From: Schlesneria paludicola DSM 18645
GTDB taxonomy: Bacteria; Planctomycetota; Planctomycetia; Planctomycetales; Planctomycetaceae
Assembly: GCF_000255655.1 (NCBI RefSeq)
Contig: NZ_JH636436.1
Span: forward strand, 285,636 to 349,635
Direction of reading: 5' to 3'
Length of the DNA stretch: 64,000 nucleotides
Shown: positions 18,696 to 27,708 of the stretch, piece after piece
How the letters are laid out: the number at the start of each line of letters is the position of its first letter
Numbering within the stretch: position 1 is the stretch's first letter
The notes under the pieces: model-generated
Told to the model about the DNA's origin: nothing
What the model saw: only the letters and a program-made list of their open reading frames with translations
The model's database searches: none
Made by a program: the position numbers and the translations under genes

Positions 18696-19808
18696 TTATT
18701 CCGTAATCATTGTCAGTCCGTGCGACTCGTTCCATGAAGGTGGCTCGTATTGTTTCGCGAGCTCGTGGATCACGCGTTCGGGCACAGGGCAAGTTCGTTG
18801 CTTGTTCTGACCGAGGATGATGGGCAGCGGAGGTTCGAGATAAACGATCTCAATTCGGGCATGATAGTCAGCGAAGAGTTCGATCCAGCGTTGCCGAGTC
18901 TGTCGCAAAAGATTTGTCGCATTGAAGGCGAACGATGTTTTGGAACGCAGCCATTGACGGCAGCGTTCTTTGGCCATTTGGACCACTTCTCCTTGATTCT
19001 CCGTGGCGTCGATGTTGAGTTCACTACGGATTTCGTCGAGCGATACCACTGGTAGGTCTGGATGATGCTTCGATAGCCAGAAATCTTTCCCACTTCCCGG
19101 CAATCCTGACATCAAAGTCACCGTGCAGCGATATTCCTCATGCGGTGCGTAGTGCAGGCTCGGTTCTGATTGGCGGAAGAATAGGAAGCGAGCTTGATCG
19201 TTGACAAAAGGGAATCGACAGTCGAAACAACCGCACTCTTGTGCGACCATTTTCCAGAGTCCCAGGTTTTCTTCCGGACGTCCCATTTCGTTGGTAGAGC
19301 GACCCCGCGTGTCGGCCAATGCGAACAGATAGAGAAGCCGATTGGAAACCACCCATGAAAGTGAGACCACTTCGTGATTCGGATTCGAGCGTTCTAACAA
19401 AAAAGCGGGACGACCGTGAAAGCGAACCATCCGCGCGATTTCTTCTCGAACGGTCAGATCGCATTGCAAATCTCTCAAGACTGATCGAGCGAGGTGTTCG
19501 CCTTTGATCGCATGTTTAGGAGAGGTGATGCGGCCCGTGTTGGCATCGAAGTGAGATGTGAGTGGCTTCCCCGCATCATGAAGCAACCCCGTGAAGATCA
19601 AGACGGTTCGATTGTGAGCGGAGAGTGTTAGCCACTCATTCAACTGGGGTAGTTGGCGACAAACCATCTTTGTGTGCGTCCAGACATCTCCTTCCGAATG
19701 CCATCCGGCATCTTGCTGACATTCCGCCATCGCTCGACACCATGGCTGCTCCTCGGCCCAGCAGAGGATTTCTTCGAGTGATTCCTGTGTTAGCGTTTTC
19801 CAGTTCAT
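18696..19808 (-). CDS. HD-Pnk: HD phosphoesterase fused to 5'-OH polynucleotide kinase
   Basis: This 370-residue enzyme should heal both kinds of broken RNA end. The N-terminal HD domain shows HTKMVC near residue 45, the metal-binding His77-Asp78 in GLLHDAGKP, and later histidines at HAIKGEH and VRFHGRP. The C-terminal P-loop kinase shows GLPGSGKD at 235-242 (Lys241), the acidic pair in VVSLDEIR and the lid segment RQTRQRWIE. The same two-domain layout was characterised in Runella slithyformis HD-Pnk, where the HD part removes 2',3'-cyclic or 3' phosphates and the kinase phosphorylates 5'-OH ends. The start is ATG 19808, overlapping the ligase stop as ATGA; an in-frame TTG at 19814 is less likely. 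Confidence 0.88.
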   Translation of the reverse strand: MNWKTLTQESLEEILCWAEEQPWCRAMAECQQDAGWHSEGDVWTHTKMVCRQLPQLNEWLTLSAHNRTVLIFTGLLHDAGKPLTSHFDANTGRITSPKHAIKGEHLARSVLRDLQCDLTVREEIARMVRFHGRPAFLLERSNPNHEVVSLSWVVSNRLLYLFALADTRGRSTNEMGRPEENLGLWKMVAQECGCFDCRFPFVNDQARFLFFRQSEPSLHYAPHEEYRCTVTLMSGLPGSGKDFWLSKHHPDLPVVSLDEIRSELNIDATENQGEVVQMAKERCRQWLRSKTSFAFNATNLLRQTRQRWIELFADYHARIEIVYLEPPLPIILGQNKQRTCPVPERVIHELAKQYEPPSWNESHGLTMITE

Positions 19809-20545
19809 CGCCAAATATCCACACCATCTCGCAATTGATTCGGAACCATGGCCTGATGTTGCCAGTGCGTGCTCTGTTTGAGTCTTTCCACAAACTCGGG
19901 ACGTACAAATTTCGATCGTCCCGATACGATGCCATCCGATTCCGTTCGCAAGTACAGTCCTTCCATTAGGTGATCGGTCTGTCGCGTCACGGGATTATCA
20001 AACTGGCTATCGAATCGCGATGGACCGAGTAGTTCACGCAAATCATCGCGTCGCAGACTTCCGACGTGCAACACCGGGACTGTTTCAATCTCGAGTCCGT
20101 CTAGCAATGATTGTCTTCGAGCGAGATCGAGAAACTGCAACTGATGTTTGTCGTAGATGTCAAATTCAAAAAAGTAATGCGAGAGTTGCTGGTAAAAAAC
20201 CGAGTGTCGGGCGTAAAGCCACTCGCCAAATAGGATGTATCGGTCCTCCAGTCGATTCTCGATTGCGAATCGTTTGACCGCAGCCCACTGTTTGAACAAA
20301 TCATATTGAGGGTGCATTCCCTCCGTGATGAGATGTCCACGGCATTGAAGGACGATCTCACCGTTCGATTCGAAGTGGATGCCGACGTTTGTGCCATCGA
20401 GCTTTTCTTCGACGATGAGTGATTCGTCAGCGATAAACCGTAATGATTCGGCTTCTCCAAGGTGCTTGTCGTCGTCTGTGCCCTTCGAGCCGAATAGGTG
20501 TGGTGTACGGGGGTATTTGACGAAGTCTCCATGAGAGATTCCCAT
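19805..20545 (-). CDS. ATP-dependent RNA ligase (Rnl2-like nucleotidyltransferase family)
   Basis: This 246-residue RNA ligase contains the covalent nucleotidyltransferase motifs in order. Motif I is [10 protein letters not shown] with the AMP-accepting Lys48. Motif III is [12 protein letters not shown], motif IV lies in [12 protein letters not shown] and motif V is GRSKFVR. It would join 5'-phosphate and 3'-OH ends prepared by the neighbouring HD-Pnk. The protein is essentially the catalytic domain, with no large C-terminal module, so it is closer to minimal ligases than to T4 Rnl1. It overlaps Thg1 by one base (TGATG) and HD-Pnk by four, indicating a single translationally coupled operon. 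Confidence 0.88.
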   Translation of the reverse strand: MGISHGDFVKYPRTPHLFGSKGTDDDKHLGEAESLRFIADESLIVEEKLDGTNVGIHFESNGEIVLQCRGHLITEGMHPQYDLFKQWAAVKRFAIENRLEDRYILFGEWLYARHSVFYQQLSHYFFEFDIYDKHQLQFLDLARRQSLLDGLEIETVPVLHVGSLRRDDLRELLGPSRFDSQFDNPVTRQTDHLMEGLYLRTESDGIVSGRSKFVRPEFVERLKQSTHWQHQAMVPNQLRDGVDIWR

Positions 20546-21324
20546 CAGGATATCCCTCGCGACGGAGAACGGGTAAAGAAAGATTGGATGAACCCGTCGT
20601 ACTGATCCTTCATTGGCAGGTCAAAGTTTCGTTTGATGCGGCGACGGCGTGCCATGACGGACTCACCAGTGAGGGGATTCTGGGCGTTTTTTTCGATCTC
20701 TTCCCAGTACAAGCCAATGCCGCGCTTCTGCCATGCCGGAACGTCGTTGAAGTTCAGGCCATGCTCGTAGAGGAGTTGATTCTTCTGGCTGACGGAGAGT
20801 CCGCAGGTGCGCGATGTCGCCTGTTGCTCGTCCAGCCCGGTCTTCCGTAGCGTCCAATAACAGTATGCGTTTAGCGCATTGCGAGCCGCGTCTTCATTTC
20901 TCCAGCGAAAATAGTCGACAACCAGATTCTCGCTCGGCAGCTGTGAAATGCGACAATCGAAGGTGGCGACATGTCCTAATAGCAGCGAAAACTTCGCGCT
21001 GGCCTCGGCGGCGAGCGTTGAATTGTACTTACGAAGTTTTCGCCCGAAGAGCTGTTCGTCGCGATCGAAAAGCAGAGAAATTTCGTCGCTTTCCGAGTAC
21101 GCATACCATACACGAAAGCCGCACGTCATTAGGTTCTCGGCGGTCTCCGCCATGAGATCGCGAAAACCTGTGTCGAACGGAGCTTCGAACTGGCAAACGT
21201 CTTTGGTGAGTCGCGTAAAGCTGCGGCCATCCAGCCGTGCGACCATGTACATGCCCGGCAGGACGCAATAATCTGCGGCTGTCTCGTAGATCCGCATTTT
21301 CGAGTCAAGTTCATCAAATCTCAT
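20545..21324 (-). CDS. Thg1-family 3'-5' RNA polymerase (tRNA-His guanylyltransferase-like)
   Basis: This 259-residue Thg1-like protein belongs to a family that adds nucleotides in the 3'-to-5' direction. Eukaryotic Thg1 adds G-1 to tRNA-His, while bacterial and archaeal Thg1-like proteins can repair 5'-truncated tRNAs. The metal-binding aspartate is Asp32 in [12 protein letters not shown] and the second acidic motif is [12 protein letters not shown] (Asp80, Glu81). Then come [20 protein letters not shown] and the basic C-terminal segment [13 protein letters not shown]. Length and motif spacing are normal for the family. In this cassette it would plausibly restore 5' nucleotides lost at a cleavage site before ligation. 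A relic of its 3' end occurs at 18551-18650. Confidence 0.9.
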   Translation of the reverse strand: MRFDELDSKMRIYETAADYCVLPGMYMVARLDGRSFTRLTKDVCQFEAPFDTGFRDLMAETAENLMTCGFRVWYAYSESDEISLLFDRDEQLFGRKLRKYNSTLAAEASAKFSLLLGHVATFDCRISQLPSENLVVDYFRWRNEDAARNALNAYCYWTLRKTGLDEQQATSRTCGLSVSQKNQLLYEHGLNFNDVPAWQKRGIGLYWEEIEKNAQNPLTGESVMARRRRIKRNFDLPMKDQYDGFIQSFFTRSPSRGIS

Positions 21325-21760
21325 CGTGCCACTCTTCGACGACGAATTGTCCGGCTTCTAAACGAACGTAGTACAGCTTCGTAAAGCCTTCGGTGAGCGT
21401 TGGCCGTTCCAGTTTCTTGGCTGTCGCGAAAATCGCGACGTCCGGAACACGCTCGGCCTTGGGCCGTTGTTGATTTCTTTGCAAACAGTCGTCTACCTGG
21501 GACTGAAAGTAATAAGCGACAACGGAATACTTTGCCTCCGTCGCGGCCTGAATGTAGGGGGCTCGTTCGGCACGCGTCGGGCTGGTGTTGTCGACGACGA
21601 ACCGCTGACCCGTTTCCAGACACAGGTCGAGCATTCTTCGTTCGCGATTTCTTGTTTTCAGCAGATCGAGACTGATACGGACGTGTGTCGTGAAGAATCG
21701 CTCCTTGAAGAAGGATGATTTTCCGGACCCCTGAATCCCAATAAAAATCACAGCTTCCAT
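21314..21760 (-). CDS. Small P-loop polynucleotide-kinase-like protein, first gene of the RNA-repair cassette
   Basis: This 148-residue P-loop kinase is of the T4-Pnk/zeta-toxin-like group. The Walker A motif is GIQGSGKSS at 8-16, and a switch segment HVRISLDLLKTRNRERRM is followed by FVVDNTSPTRAERAPYI. The latter pattern, with the conserved DNT(N/S), is typical of 5'-OH polynucleotide kinases and related ATPases. Because HD-Pnk in the same operon already contains a kinase, this one may have another substrate or a regulatory role. It overlaps thg1 by 11 bp and has no gene immediately upstream, so the operon promoter should lie in the repeat-rich region to its right. Confidence 0.8.
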   Translation of the reverse strand: MEAVIFIGIQGSGKSSFFKERFFTTHVRISLDLLKTRNRERRMLDLCLETGQRFVVDNTSPTRAERAPYIQAATEAKYSVVAYYFQSQVDDCLQRNQQRPKAERVPDVAIFATAKKLERPTLTEGFTKLYYVRLEAGQFVVEEWHDEI

Positions 21761-21931
21761 TCGGCGTCTCGTTGCATGTCACGGTTCAAGAGGTCGGGAA
21801 AGTGTGGGCGACCGGCGCGTGATTTCGGCGGCGGCTACTAAGTGTTCAGACTAACGAGTGATTTAGTGAGACAGAAATGGGCTGAATGGTTCATTGAAAT
21901 TGACGAGGCATTACGAAGCGGGAGCTTGAGG

Positions 21932-21997
21932 GTGTCCGTGAATTCAACGTGCAATTTCTCGGGCGTCTGCGAGAAATCAAAATAGATTCACGGACAC
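21932..21997. repeat. Nested inverted repeat
   Basis: Outer 12-bp arms GTGTCCGTGAAT (21932-21943) and ATTCACGGACAC (21986-21997) match perfectly. Inside them TTTCTCG (21955-21961) pairs with CGAGAAA (21970-21976). The two-level hairpin lies upstream of the RNA-repair operon start on its coding strand. Confidence 0.6.
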
Positions 21998-22161
21998 GTT
22001 CGGGCGGGAGGTTGGCAACGAGGAAACTTCTCTGCTCCGTGACGATTTTCGATCGGTCGAGTGTGAGCTTTTTCTTCCGCCCCGTAGAGGGCGGACGGGT
22101 AGAAGCCCAGGGCTGTGATCGCTTCGATCGATGCCCTGGTTTGCAGTGCTCCACAAGATTC

Positions 22162-22180
22162 GCCGCTCTGTCAGAGCGGC
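22162..22180. repeat. Palindrome GCCGCTCTG-T-CAGAGCGGC
   Basis: Two perfect 9-bp arms flank a single T, within the repeat cluster. It may be a protein-binding site or part of a repeat unit; no function can be assigned. Confidence 0.45.
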
Positions 22181-22276
22181 AGGAAGCGATCGAGGACCCG
22201 ATTGGGACCGTTCTTTTGCCCGGATAGGCAACGCCGTGAAGGATTTTCAACGCTTGGAAACAGGCTTTTGCGGGGT

Positions 22277-22359
22277 GTTCTCTTTAGTCCCGCAGGGGCG
22301 TCCATTCCACCAGCCCGGGTCAAAGGCTGCCAAAGGCAGCCGACGGCCCGGGATTCGGG
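22277..22359. repeat. Dispersed GC-rich intergenic repeat, copy 2
   Basis: This copy matches 7531-7612 in the same orientation across about 82 bp, including CCCGGGTCAAAGGCTGCC and GGCCCGGGATT. The two differ at scattered sites only. Confidence 0.7.
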
Positions 22360-22976
22360 TTCGGAAATGATACGAAGGCCTGTAAGGCCGGCCAGTCGAA
22401 AGGGATGCGGATTCGGTTCGGGTGAATGGTCGGCCTTTCAGGCCTTAATAGAGTTCGGGGGGGGCTTGCCCCAGCCCGTCGGAGTCCTGCGGCCTCCTTT
22501 GGGCCGGGCTGGTAGAATTGCTGGGCCGTTGGCCCGCAGGAAACGTCACGGTTGGCTCCCAATTGGCGGGCAAAAATCCCTTACAGAGCGTTGCCTGATA
22601 GTGCAAAATTTTGACGATGGTCATACCCAGGGGAACGATCGAAACGATCGCACCCCTGGGCTTGTTCACTCCACCACGTAGTAGTGGTCAGAGGGAACTG
22701 AGATCGCAAGAGGCGTTACCAAGCGGGAGCTTGGTAACGAGAAACGAATCAACAGGCCGGGGAGCTTGGTCACGAGGAGCGAGGAGGACGAGGGGAGAAG
22801 AGCAGAACATTGGGAGCGAGGGGGTCAAATCTTCGACGCCCATTCAATTCCCGGACACCCTCAAGCGGGAGCTTGGCAACGAGGAGAATCAACACGCCGG
22901 GTTTCTCTTGGTCCTGTACGACAATGTGTCGATCTGTGGCTGACGCTGGGACTTGATCGCTGATGAGTCGTTCCAA

Positions 22977-25900
22977 CTACGGTTGAACTTGCTCAAGTTC
23001 TTGAAAGGTGAACTTTCGGCCTTGGCCACGGACGGTCTCTTCCAGTCCAACGTGCAGCAGGCATGGTGTGCCTTCACGAGTGATGCACAGGAAGGACGCT
23101 GTCGACATGGGATCGAAGGAGTTGCTATTCAGATCGTAGAATTCGAGTTCCTCAGTCTTGGTTCCTTTGGCTTGCACCTCTTCCACCGTGAATTTTAAGC
23201 CGAGTCCTTCTTCTTCCGGCTTCCACCGGTCGCGTCCCAGTTGCCACAGTTCCAGATCAATTGGACGAAGCGTGTGGATTCGTTCTCCAGACTTTGATGA
23301 TTCGGATTCCATTCCCAACATGTCGAACCCTTCCTGCGTTGCCCAGGCGAGGATCTCGTCCAGTTTCGTTTCGAGATTGGCACCGCGCCATTTTTCGGGA
23401 AGGTGTCCCTGACGGCCCGTATCGAGATCAAAGAGCACGAACTTGGCGGTCGGGTTTTGGATGGAGTCCAGGAAAAGCCCGCTGCTAATTTGGATTCTGA
23501 ACCGCATCTCAGGTTGTAGGATCCAGTCGGATTCGGCTTCGGGTTTTACGACCAGGTTCACGCGAGAATACGACTTGTCCTGGACGAACTCATCCCAATG
23601 TTTCTCCCACCAATCGCTCCACTTTTTCGCTGTTTGGAGGAACTGCGCACGTTTGATGGCTCGCTGGGTGGGGGTGCCCGTATCTCGAACCGAGTTGATC
23701 TCGTCTTCGCCCAGTTCCTGACCGGTCAACTGGTAAAGAGTGGAAAAAATTTCGCTGATAGGGCGACCAAGATGATATTCGTTTCCCTTCTGAAACTCGG
23801 TATCGGGAATGCCGGGCTTGCCTTTGAAGCGGATGATCCATTGGTGCTTTTGTGCGAAGGCCAGCACTTCTCGATCATTTGTGTTCAGGCCCGAATCAGA
23901 AAACATCCCCCGTTGTAATGTTTTGGGAATGGCCCGGATCAAGGCCGGTACGGCCCGTCTATCGCCGATGGCCCGCAAGATGAACCCCAGGCATTGCAGC
24001 ATGCGACGATCTTCAGTGTCGTCCAATTCGGCGATCAAGTCTGGGACGGCATCGGGGCCCAGATCGGCAAGCTGCTTCATGGTTCTCAACCAGAAGTCCG
24101 AACCTACGTCGCGAATCTCGAGTTGGTCCAGCAATGGGCCAGAGGCACCGCCTCGCACCCGTCTCTGTGGCTGCTTCGCAGGACTTCCGTTGCCTTTTGC
24201 ACGAATGGCCCGCTGTTTCGCTTGTTGATTGTCGAAGCGGATTTTGCGTGCTAGTTCTTCATCGGGATCAGGCTCTTGCTTTGCCCCCGATTTTGGCGGG
24301 GTCACTCCTTGCTGAAGGTTAAATCGGACTTCCTCGCCGTCTTTGACATTCACGTAAGCGAAGTAGTCCCCGTTCATGAGGTAGACATAGTTTCGTCCCG
24401 GTGCCACATGCAGGCGGAAGTTGCCATTATCGGTGATCTTGGCGACCCCTACCGCGGCGCCCGTCCGCGGTCGAGCGGGGCCATAATGGGCGACAAAATT
24501 TCCGTGATTTGCCGTAGGGCGAATCGGTTTGCCTTTCGCATCCAAGACTTCGCCAACGATGAATCCGCCGCGCACCATCTGAATGTTGGCATTGGTCACC
24601 GTCTTGCCACTTTCCGCATTCAATGCTTTGACCGCGACCGCGATGCGATTGTCGCTTTCTGCCCAGATGTTGTAATGGTCTGAGGTCAGTGTCAGTCGGT
24701 ACGCACCTTGTGCATCGGTCCGAGTCTGTCCACCGCCATGTTCCGCGATTCCTTGCGCGGTCACCGGAATGTCCGCCAGGGGACGCTTTGTCACTGCGTC
24801 GATGACGATCCCTTCGACGATCGCGGGTGGTGACAACGAGACTTTGACATATTGGGGAATCGCCGTGCATGACGCCAAGGTTAAGGGATAGTCGGGGTGC
24901 GTGACCGCAAATCGCATCTCTGTCGTCATATATCCCGTGTTCGTTTTGGCATCAAACTGCTGTGTCGATTCGGGAGTCCACTGTTGTAGCCCATTGATTG
25001 CAAATCGCCCTTTAGCGTCCGTGACGGCGCTGAGAACTCCTGGAATGGGATGTTGGCCAAACACAGGCCGAAATACGGTTGCGCCGGGTATGGGATGACC
25101 GTCCAAATCCGTCACGATTCCCGACAGCACACCCTCGGCGGAGGAGAGTTCGAATTGTTTTTCCAGGGTTTCTGGATCGTCGGCATTGATCCATAGGAAC
25201 TGCGTGACGTGACCTTTGGCGGTCAGGGTGAGAAACAGATCCAACTGTTGTGGTCTCGCGCGGGACGAGTTGGCGATTAGATTCGTCAATTCAAACTTGC
25301 CCTCGTCATCCGTCGTTGTCTCCGTGATCTTGAGTGGGGGAGTGAAATAGTCGGCCTGACGGAATACAAGGACTTGAACCTGTCCCATGGGTTTGGATTG
25401 CTCGTCGACACAGACGCCGCGAATCGTCATTGTTCGTTCGACGTGATTTTCTGCTGGTTTGACGACGGCGGGTTGTGGTTCCGCGGCGTTGTCCGTAACG
25501 GCCACGTTGGGGGCCGATTTCTGCGGTTCAACCGCTCGGACTCCGCCCACAAGGAGACAAAGTGCTCCGAAAAGAATCGCCAGGCCGCAGGTGGCGCGAC
25601 GCGTCGAGCGGGTCCTCAAGTTTCGCTCAGGTGTCAACAGGCCCGTTATCCGTTCTTCGAGCGTCCAGTGCGTTCCCCACAACCCAAGAGACGGTGAGAC
25701 TTGCGCGAGTCGCGAACATCGTTCGGTGAGTTCGAGCAATGTTTGGGCGTAGCTCACCGCATCGCTATGGTGGAGTACGAAGTTGTCGCAGACTTCTTCC
25801 CGTGACTGCGAGATTTGACGGTTCAGTCCGATCACGCCTGGGTGCCACCACCAGACGAGACTTGCCAATCTTTGCGTCACACTGATCCAAATGTCGTAAC

Positions 25901-26696
25901 GAACCAGATGTGCGTATTCGTGAATCAGCACTTCACGCAGTTTGGTGAGTGAATCGGGATTGAGTAGTTCCTGCGGAATCACGATTGTGGGTTTCCAGAA
26001 CCCGATGACCATCGGCATGGGCGTGAGTTCGGAAACCGCAACGCGCGTTGATGCTTGAGGTCCGAATATCTGCTGGAGGATCTGGTTAATCGTGGTGCGA
26101 TCTCGACTACTGAGTTGATCGACCATTGCGAGTGAAGGAATCAGCCGCTGCAGTTTTTGAATCTGACTCCACCACTGCAGCAGGGAGATCGCCGAACCGA
26201 GGACCCAAACCAGGGCGAGCAGTTTGGCAATCGTGTCGATCAGCGAACTCTTTTGTGGAGGAATCGAGTTCGTCGGCATGGAGGAGATCTTACGAGCCGG
26301 TGTTGCCGACGTCGTTGCAATGATCGTGTCAGAATCTTCTGTGGACGCGTCTTTCGATGTCTTGGCCGTCATATTCACCGCATGATCGGTGTCCTCGATT
26401 TCTATCGTTGCGTCGATTCTGTCGAACGCCCGCGGCGGAACAGAGTTCGAAGTTGCGACATCCTGCGAGCGGTGAAAAGAGTTCAGGGCGGCTTGACCCC
26501 ACGACTGCCACCAGGTTGTGCGGGGCAGGGCCGTTGCCAGGAGTGGAGTACTCAGAATGAGTCCCAGTCCCAGCAATCCGACCGTGTGCCGTCGCGCGGG
26601 ATGATGGCGGCAGAATGAGATCACGAGCAGTGCTGCGACGGCGATTACTGTCGTCATTGCCACGATCACGAGAACAGACTCGAGGACGCTGCTCAT
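22977..26696 (-). CDS. M56 (BlaR1-like) membrane metallopeptidase with carboxypeptidase-regulatory repeats
   Basis: This 1239-residue protein starts with membrane helices (VLVIVAMTTVIAVAALLVI and LLGLGLILSTPLLATAL). A further helix at about 155-175 precedes the zinc peptidase site LIHEYAHLVRYD (His259, Glu260, His263) and the downstream acidic motif SREEVCDNF. Another helix near 370-385 crosses the membrane. Several carboxypeptidase-regulatory-like beta domains follow (SGIVTDLDGHPIPGATVFRP; VEGIVIDAVTKRPLADIPV), then a HEAT-like segment (VPDLIAELDDTEDRRMLQCL). In BlaR1/MecR1 the external domain senses beta-lactam and the peptidase inactivates BlaI. Here no penicillin-binding domain is present, so the signal must differ. 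The gene overlaps blaI by 4 bp (ATGA). Confidence 0.85.
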   Translation of the reverse strand: MSSVLESVLVIVAMTTVIAVAALLVISFCRHHPARRHTVGLLGLGLILSTPLLATALPRTTWWQSWGQAALNSFHRSQDVATSNSVPPRAFDRIDATIEIEDTDHAVNMTAKTSKDASTEDSDTIIATTSATPARKISSMPTNSIPPQKSSLIDTIAKLLALVWVLGSAISLLQWWSQIQKLQRLIPSLAMVDQLSSRDRTTINQILQQIFGPQASTRVAVSELTPMPMVIGFWKPTIVIPQELLNPDSLTKLREVLIHEYAHLVRYDIWISVTQRLASLVWWWHPGVIGLNRQISQSREEVCDNFVLHHSDAVSYAQTLLELTERCSRLAQVSPSLGLWGTHWTLEERITGLLTPERNLRTRSTRRATCGLAILFGALCLLVGGVRAVEPQKSAPNVAVTDNAAEPQPAVVKPAENHVERTMTIRGVCVDEQSKPMGQVQVLVFRQADYFTPPLKITETTTDDEGKFELTNLIANSSRARPQQLDLFLTLTAKGHVTQFLWINADDPETLEKQFELSSAEGVLSGIVTDLDGHPIPGATVFRPVFGQHPIPGVLSAVTDAKGRFAINGLQQWTPESTQQFDAKTNTGYMTTEMRFAVTHPDYPLTLASCTAIPQYVKVSLSPPAIVEGIVIDAVTKRPLADIPVTAQGIAEHGGGQTRTDAQGAYRLTLTSDHYNIWAESDNRIAVAVKALNAESGKTVTNANIQMVRGGFIVGEVLDAKGKPIRPTANHGNFVAHYGPARPRTGAAVGVAKITDNGNFRLHVAPGRNYVYLMNGDYFAYVNVKDGEEVRFNLQQGVTPPKSGAKQEPDPDEELARKIRFDNQQAKQRAIRAKGNGSPAKQPQRRVRGGASGPLLDQLEIRDVGSDFWLRTMKQLADLGPDAVPDLIAELDDTEDRRMLQCLGFILRAIGDRRAVPALIRAIPKTLQRGMFSDSGLNTNDREVLAFAQKHQWIIRFKGKPGIPDTEFQKGNEYHLGRPISEIFSTLYQLTGQELGEDEINSVRDTGTPTQRAIKRAQFLQTAKKWSDWWEKHWDEFVQDKSYSRVNLVVKPEAESDWILQPEMRFRIQISSGLFLDSIQNPTAKFVLFDLDTGRQGHLPEKWRGANLETKLDEILAWATQEGFDMLGMESESSKSGERIHTLRPIDLELWQLGRDRWKPEEEGLGLKFTVEEVQAKGTKTEELEFYDLNSNSFDPMSTASFLCITREGTPCLLHVGLEETVRGQGRKFTFQELEQVQP

Positions 26697-27085
26697 GTTT
26701 TCTTTCTCCGTGCCTGAGAAATACGTTGGCGAATTCGTTCGGCTTCACCGGAGGAAAGCGATCCCCCGTTCAACAGCGTGGCGACCAGACCGTCGAGCGA
26801 GCCGTCAAAGACGGTTTCGATCAACTTTTGCACGCTGGTCTGTTGCGATTCTTCGCGTGAGACGGTCGGCCGATAGAGAAAGCCGTTGTCGGTCTCGGTG
26901 TGCGTCAGCCAGCCTTTTTCTTCGAGACGGACGATCTGGGTTTGGATCGCGTTGCGCGAGACACCGCGCTTGGCGTTCAATGTTTTCCAGACGTCGGCAA
27001 CGGGACACGCGCCCCGTTCCCAGATGACATTCATAATCTCCCACTGCGTCTCGGAGAGCGCCGGAAGATCCCCCGCATCGGTCAT
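26693..27085 (-). CDS. BlaI/MecI/CopY-family transcriptional repressor
   Basis: This 130-residue winged-helix repressor contains LSETQWEIMNVIWERGACPV, RNAIQTQIVRLEEKGWLTH and FLYRPTVSREE, the standard BlaI/MecI recognition helix and wing. A C-terminal dimerisation helix follows (VQKLIETVFDGSLDGLVATL). It is the first gene of a two-gene operon with the M56 peptidase, which is expected to inactivate it by proteolysis upon signal. Two matching palindromes of the TACA/TGTA type lie 24-61 bp upstream of its start, so autorepression is very likely. Confidence 0.92.
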   Translation of the reverse strand: MTDAGDLPALSETQWEIMNVIWERGACPVADVWKTLNAKRGVSRNAIQTQIVRLEEKGWLTHTETDNGFLYRPTVSREESQQTSVQKLIETVFDGSLDGLVATLLNGGSLSSGEAERIRQRISQARRKKT

Positions 27086-27108
27086 TATGCCTCCTTCGCG
27101 CAGTGTTA

Positions 27109-27146
27109 CCTACATTTGTAGGTCGCAGTCTACCTACAAATGTAGG
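27109..27146 (-). promoter_or_regulatory. Double BlaI-type operator
   Basis: Two 14-bp palindromes occur: CCTACATTTGTAGG (27109-27122) and CCTACAAATGTAGG (27133-27146). Their centres are 24 bp apart. Each has the TACA-N4-TGTA-like core recognised by BlaI/MecI repressors. They lie just upstream of the repressor gene and presumably overlap its promoter. Confidence 0.85.
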
Positions 27147-27351
27147 ATGGCGTCAAGCGGGGCGAGTCGTGACTGATGCTCGATGGAGGTGAATGTCGAT
27201 TTCTCTGGCGTAACGAAGGGCTGAGATTGTTGTTGCGACCGATCGTCAGGTTCGAAAACAAATTTTCAAGAGGGAGAATGTCATCGTGGGCCGACAGAGG
27301 CCCTCGCGTCGGGGGGAAGGGATTGGACGAGCAAAACGCTGGATGCTCCAG

Positions 27352-27399
27352 GGCTTCGGCAAAGCCCCTCTCCAAGCCGGCCTACCGAAGATTTCGGTA
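27352..27399 (-). terminator. Two consecutive hairpins downstream of the FmdB-like gene
   Basis: GGGCTT-CGGCA-AAGCCC (about 27352-27368) and TACCGAA-GAT-TTCGGTA (27383-27399) follow the stop of the minus-strand gene at 27415. The second stem starts 16 bp past the stop. Neither has a strong T tract. The rest of the 27147-27414 gap shows nothing else. Confidence 0.4.
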
Positions 27400-27414
27400 T
27401 GGCAAGACAGGAGC

Positions 27415-27708
27415 TCAATCGCCGCGGTTGATCAGGTTGGGGCCGTCGCCGAGGACTTTTTCGTACTTGCCCTTCTCGGTCTTCTGGTATTTGGTGAAGC
27501 CCATCTTTTCCAGACTGCGGTTGCTGATGTCGCCTTTGATCGGGCCACCCGTCGGACGGGGGACGCTGGCGGCCGAGATCAGACGCTCGACGGGCTGTCC
27601 GGTTTCTGGATGTTTGGTCAGCGACGGCTCGCCGATGCGCTGCAAAACTTCGAACACGTCTCCGTGGGAACCGTCATCATTGATCACGACGTATTCATAA
27701 AGCGGCAT
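27415..27708 (-). CDS. FmdB-like small protein lacking the zinc-ribbon cysteines
   Basis: This 97-residue protein starts MPLYEYVVINDDGSHGDVFEV. The layout MPLYEY...FEVLQ is that of FmdB-family zinc ribbons, and PLTKHPETGQPVERLIS matches the usual second-knuckle region. However, it contains no cysteine at all, whereas the family normally has four in two CxxC pairs. The C-terminal 40 residues are Gly/Lys/Ser-rich. ATG 27708 starts the MPLYEY motif; a longer frame to 28101 has no conserved content. The role of FmdB-like proteins is uncertain, and this version cannot bind zinc in the usual way. Confidence 0.7.
   Translation of the reverse strand: MPLYEYVVINDDGSHGDVFEVLQRIGEPSLTKHPETGQPVERLISAASVPRPTGGPIKGDISNRSLEKMGFTKYQKTEKGKYEKVLGDGPNLINRGD

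Larger units (their letters stand above)
21761..22976. repeat. Cluster of degenerate intergenic repeats
   Basis: This is 1.2 kb without a gene, made of several repeat types. AAGCGGGAGCTTG(G/A)-type palindromes with flanking CGTTACC/GGTAACGAG occur near 21915, 22720 and 22865, with weaker copies near 22005 and 22755. There is a nested hairpin at 21932-21997 and a tight palindrome at 22162-22180. Paired AAGGCCTGTAAGGCCGGCC and GGTCGGCCTTTCAGGCC blocks lie near 22375-22445. A second copy of the repeat at 7531 is also present. Short frames here are repetitive and unlikely to be genes. Confidence 0.7.

Noticed and set aside
21891-22681. Several frames of 70-190 codons in the repeat cluster, rich in Pro, Gly and Arg
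   Set aside because: They coincide with dispersed repeats and palindromes, lack ribosome-binding sites and resemble frames produced by GC-rich repeats.
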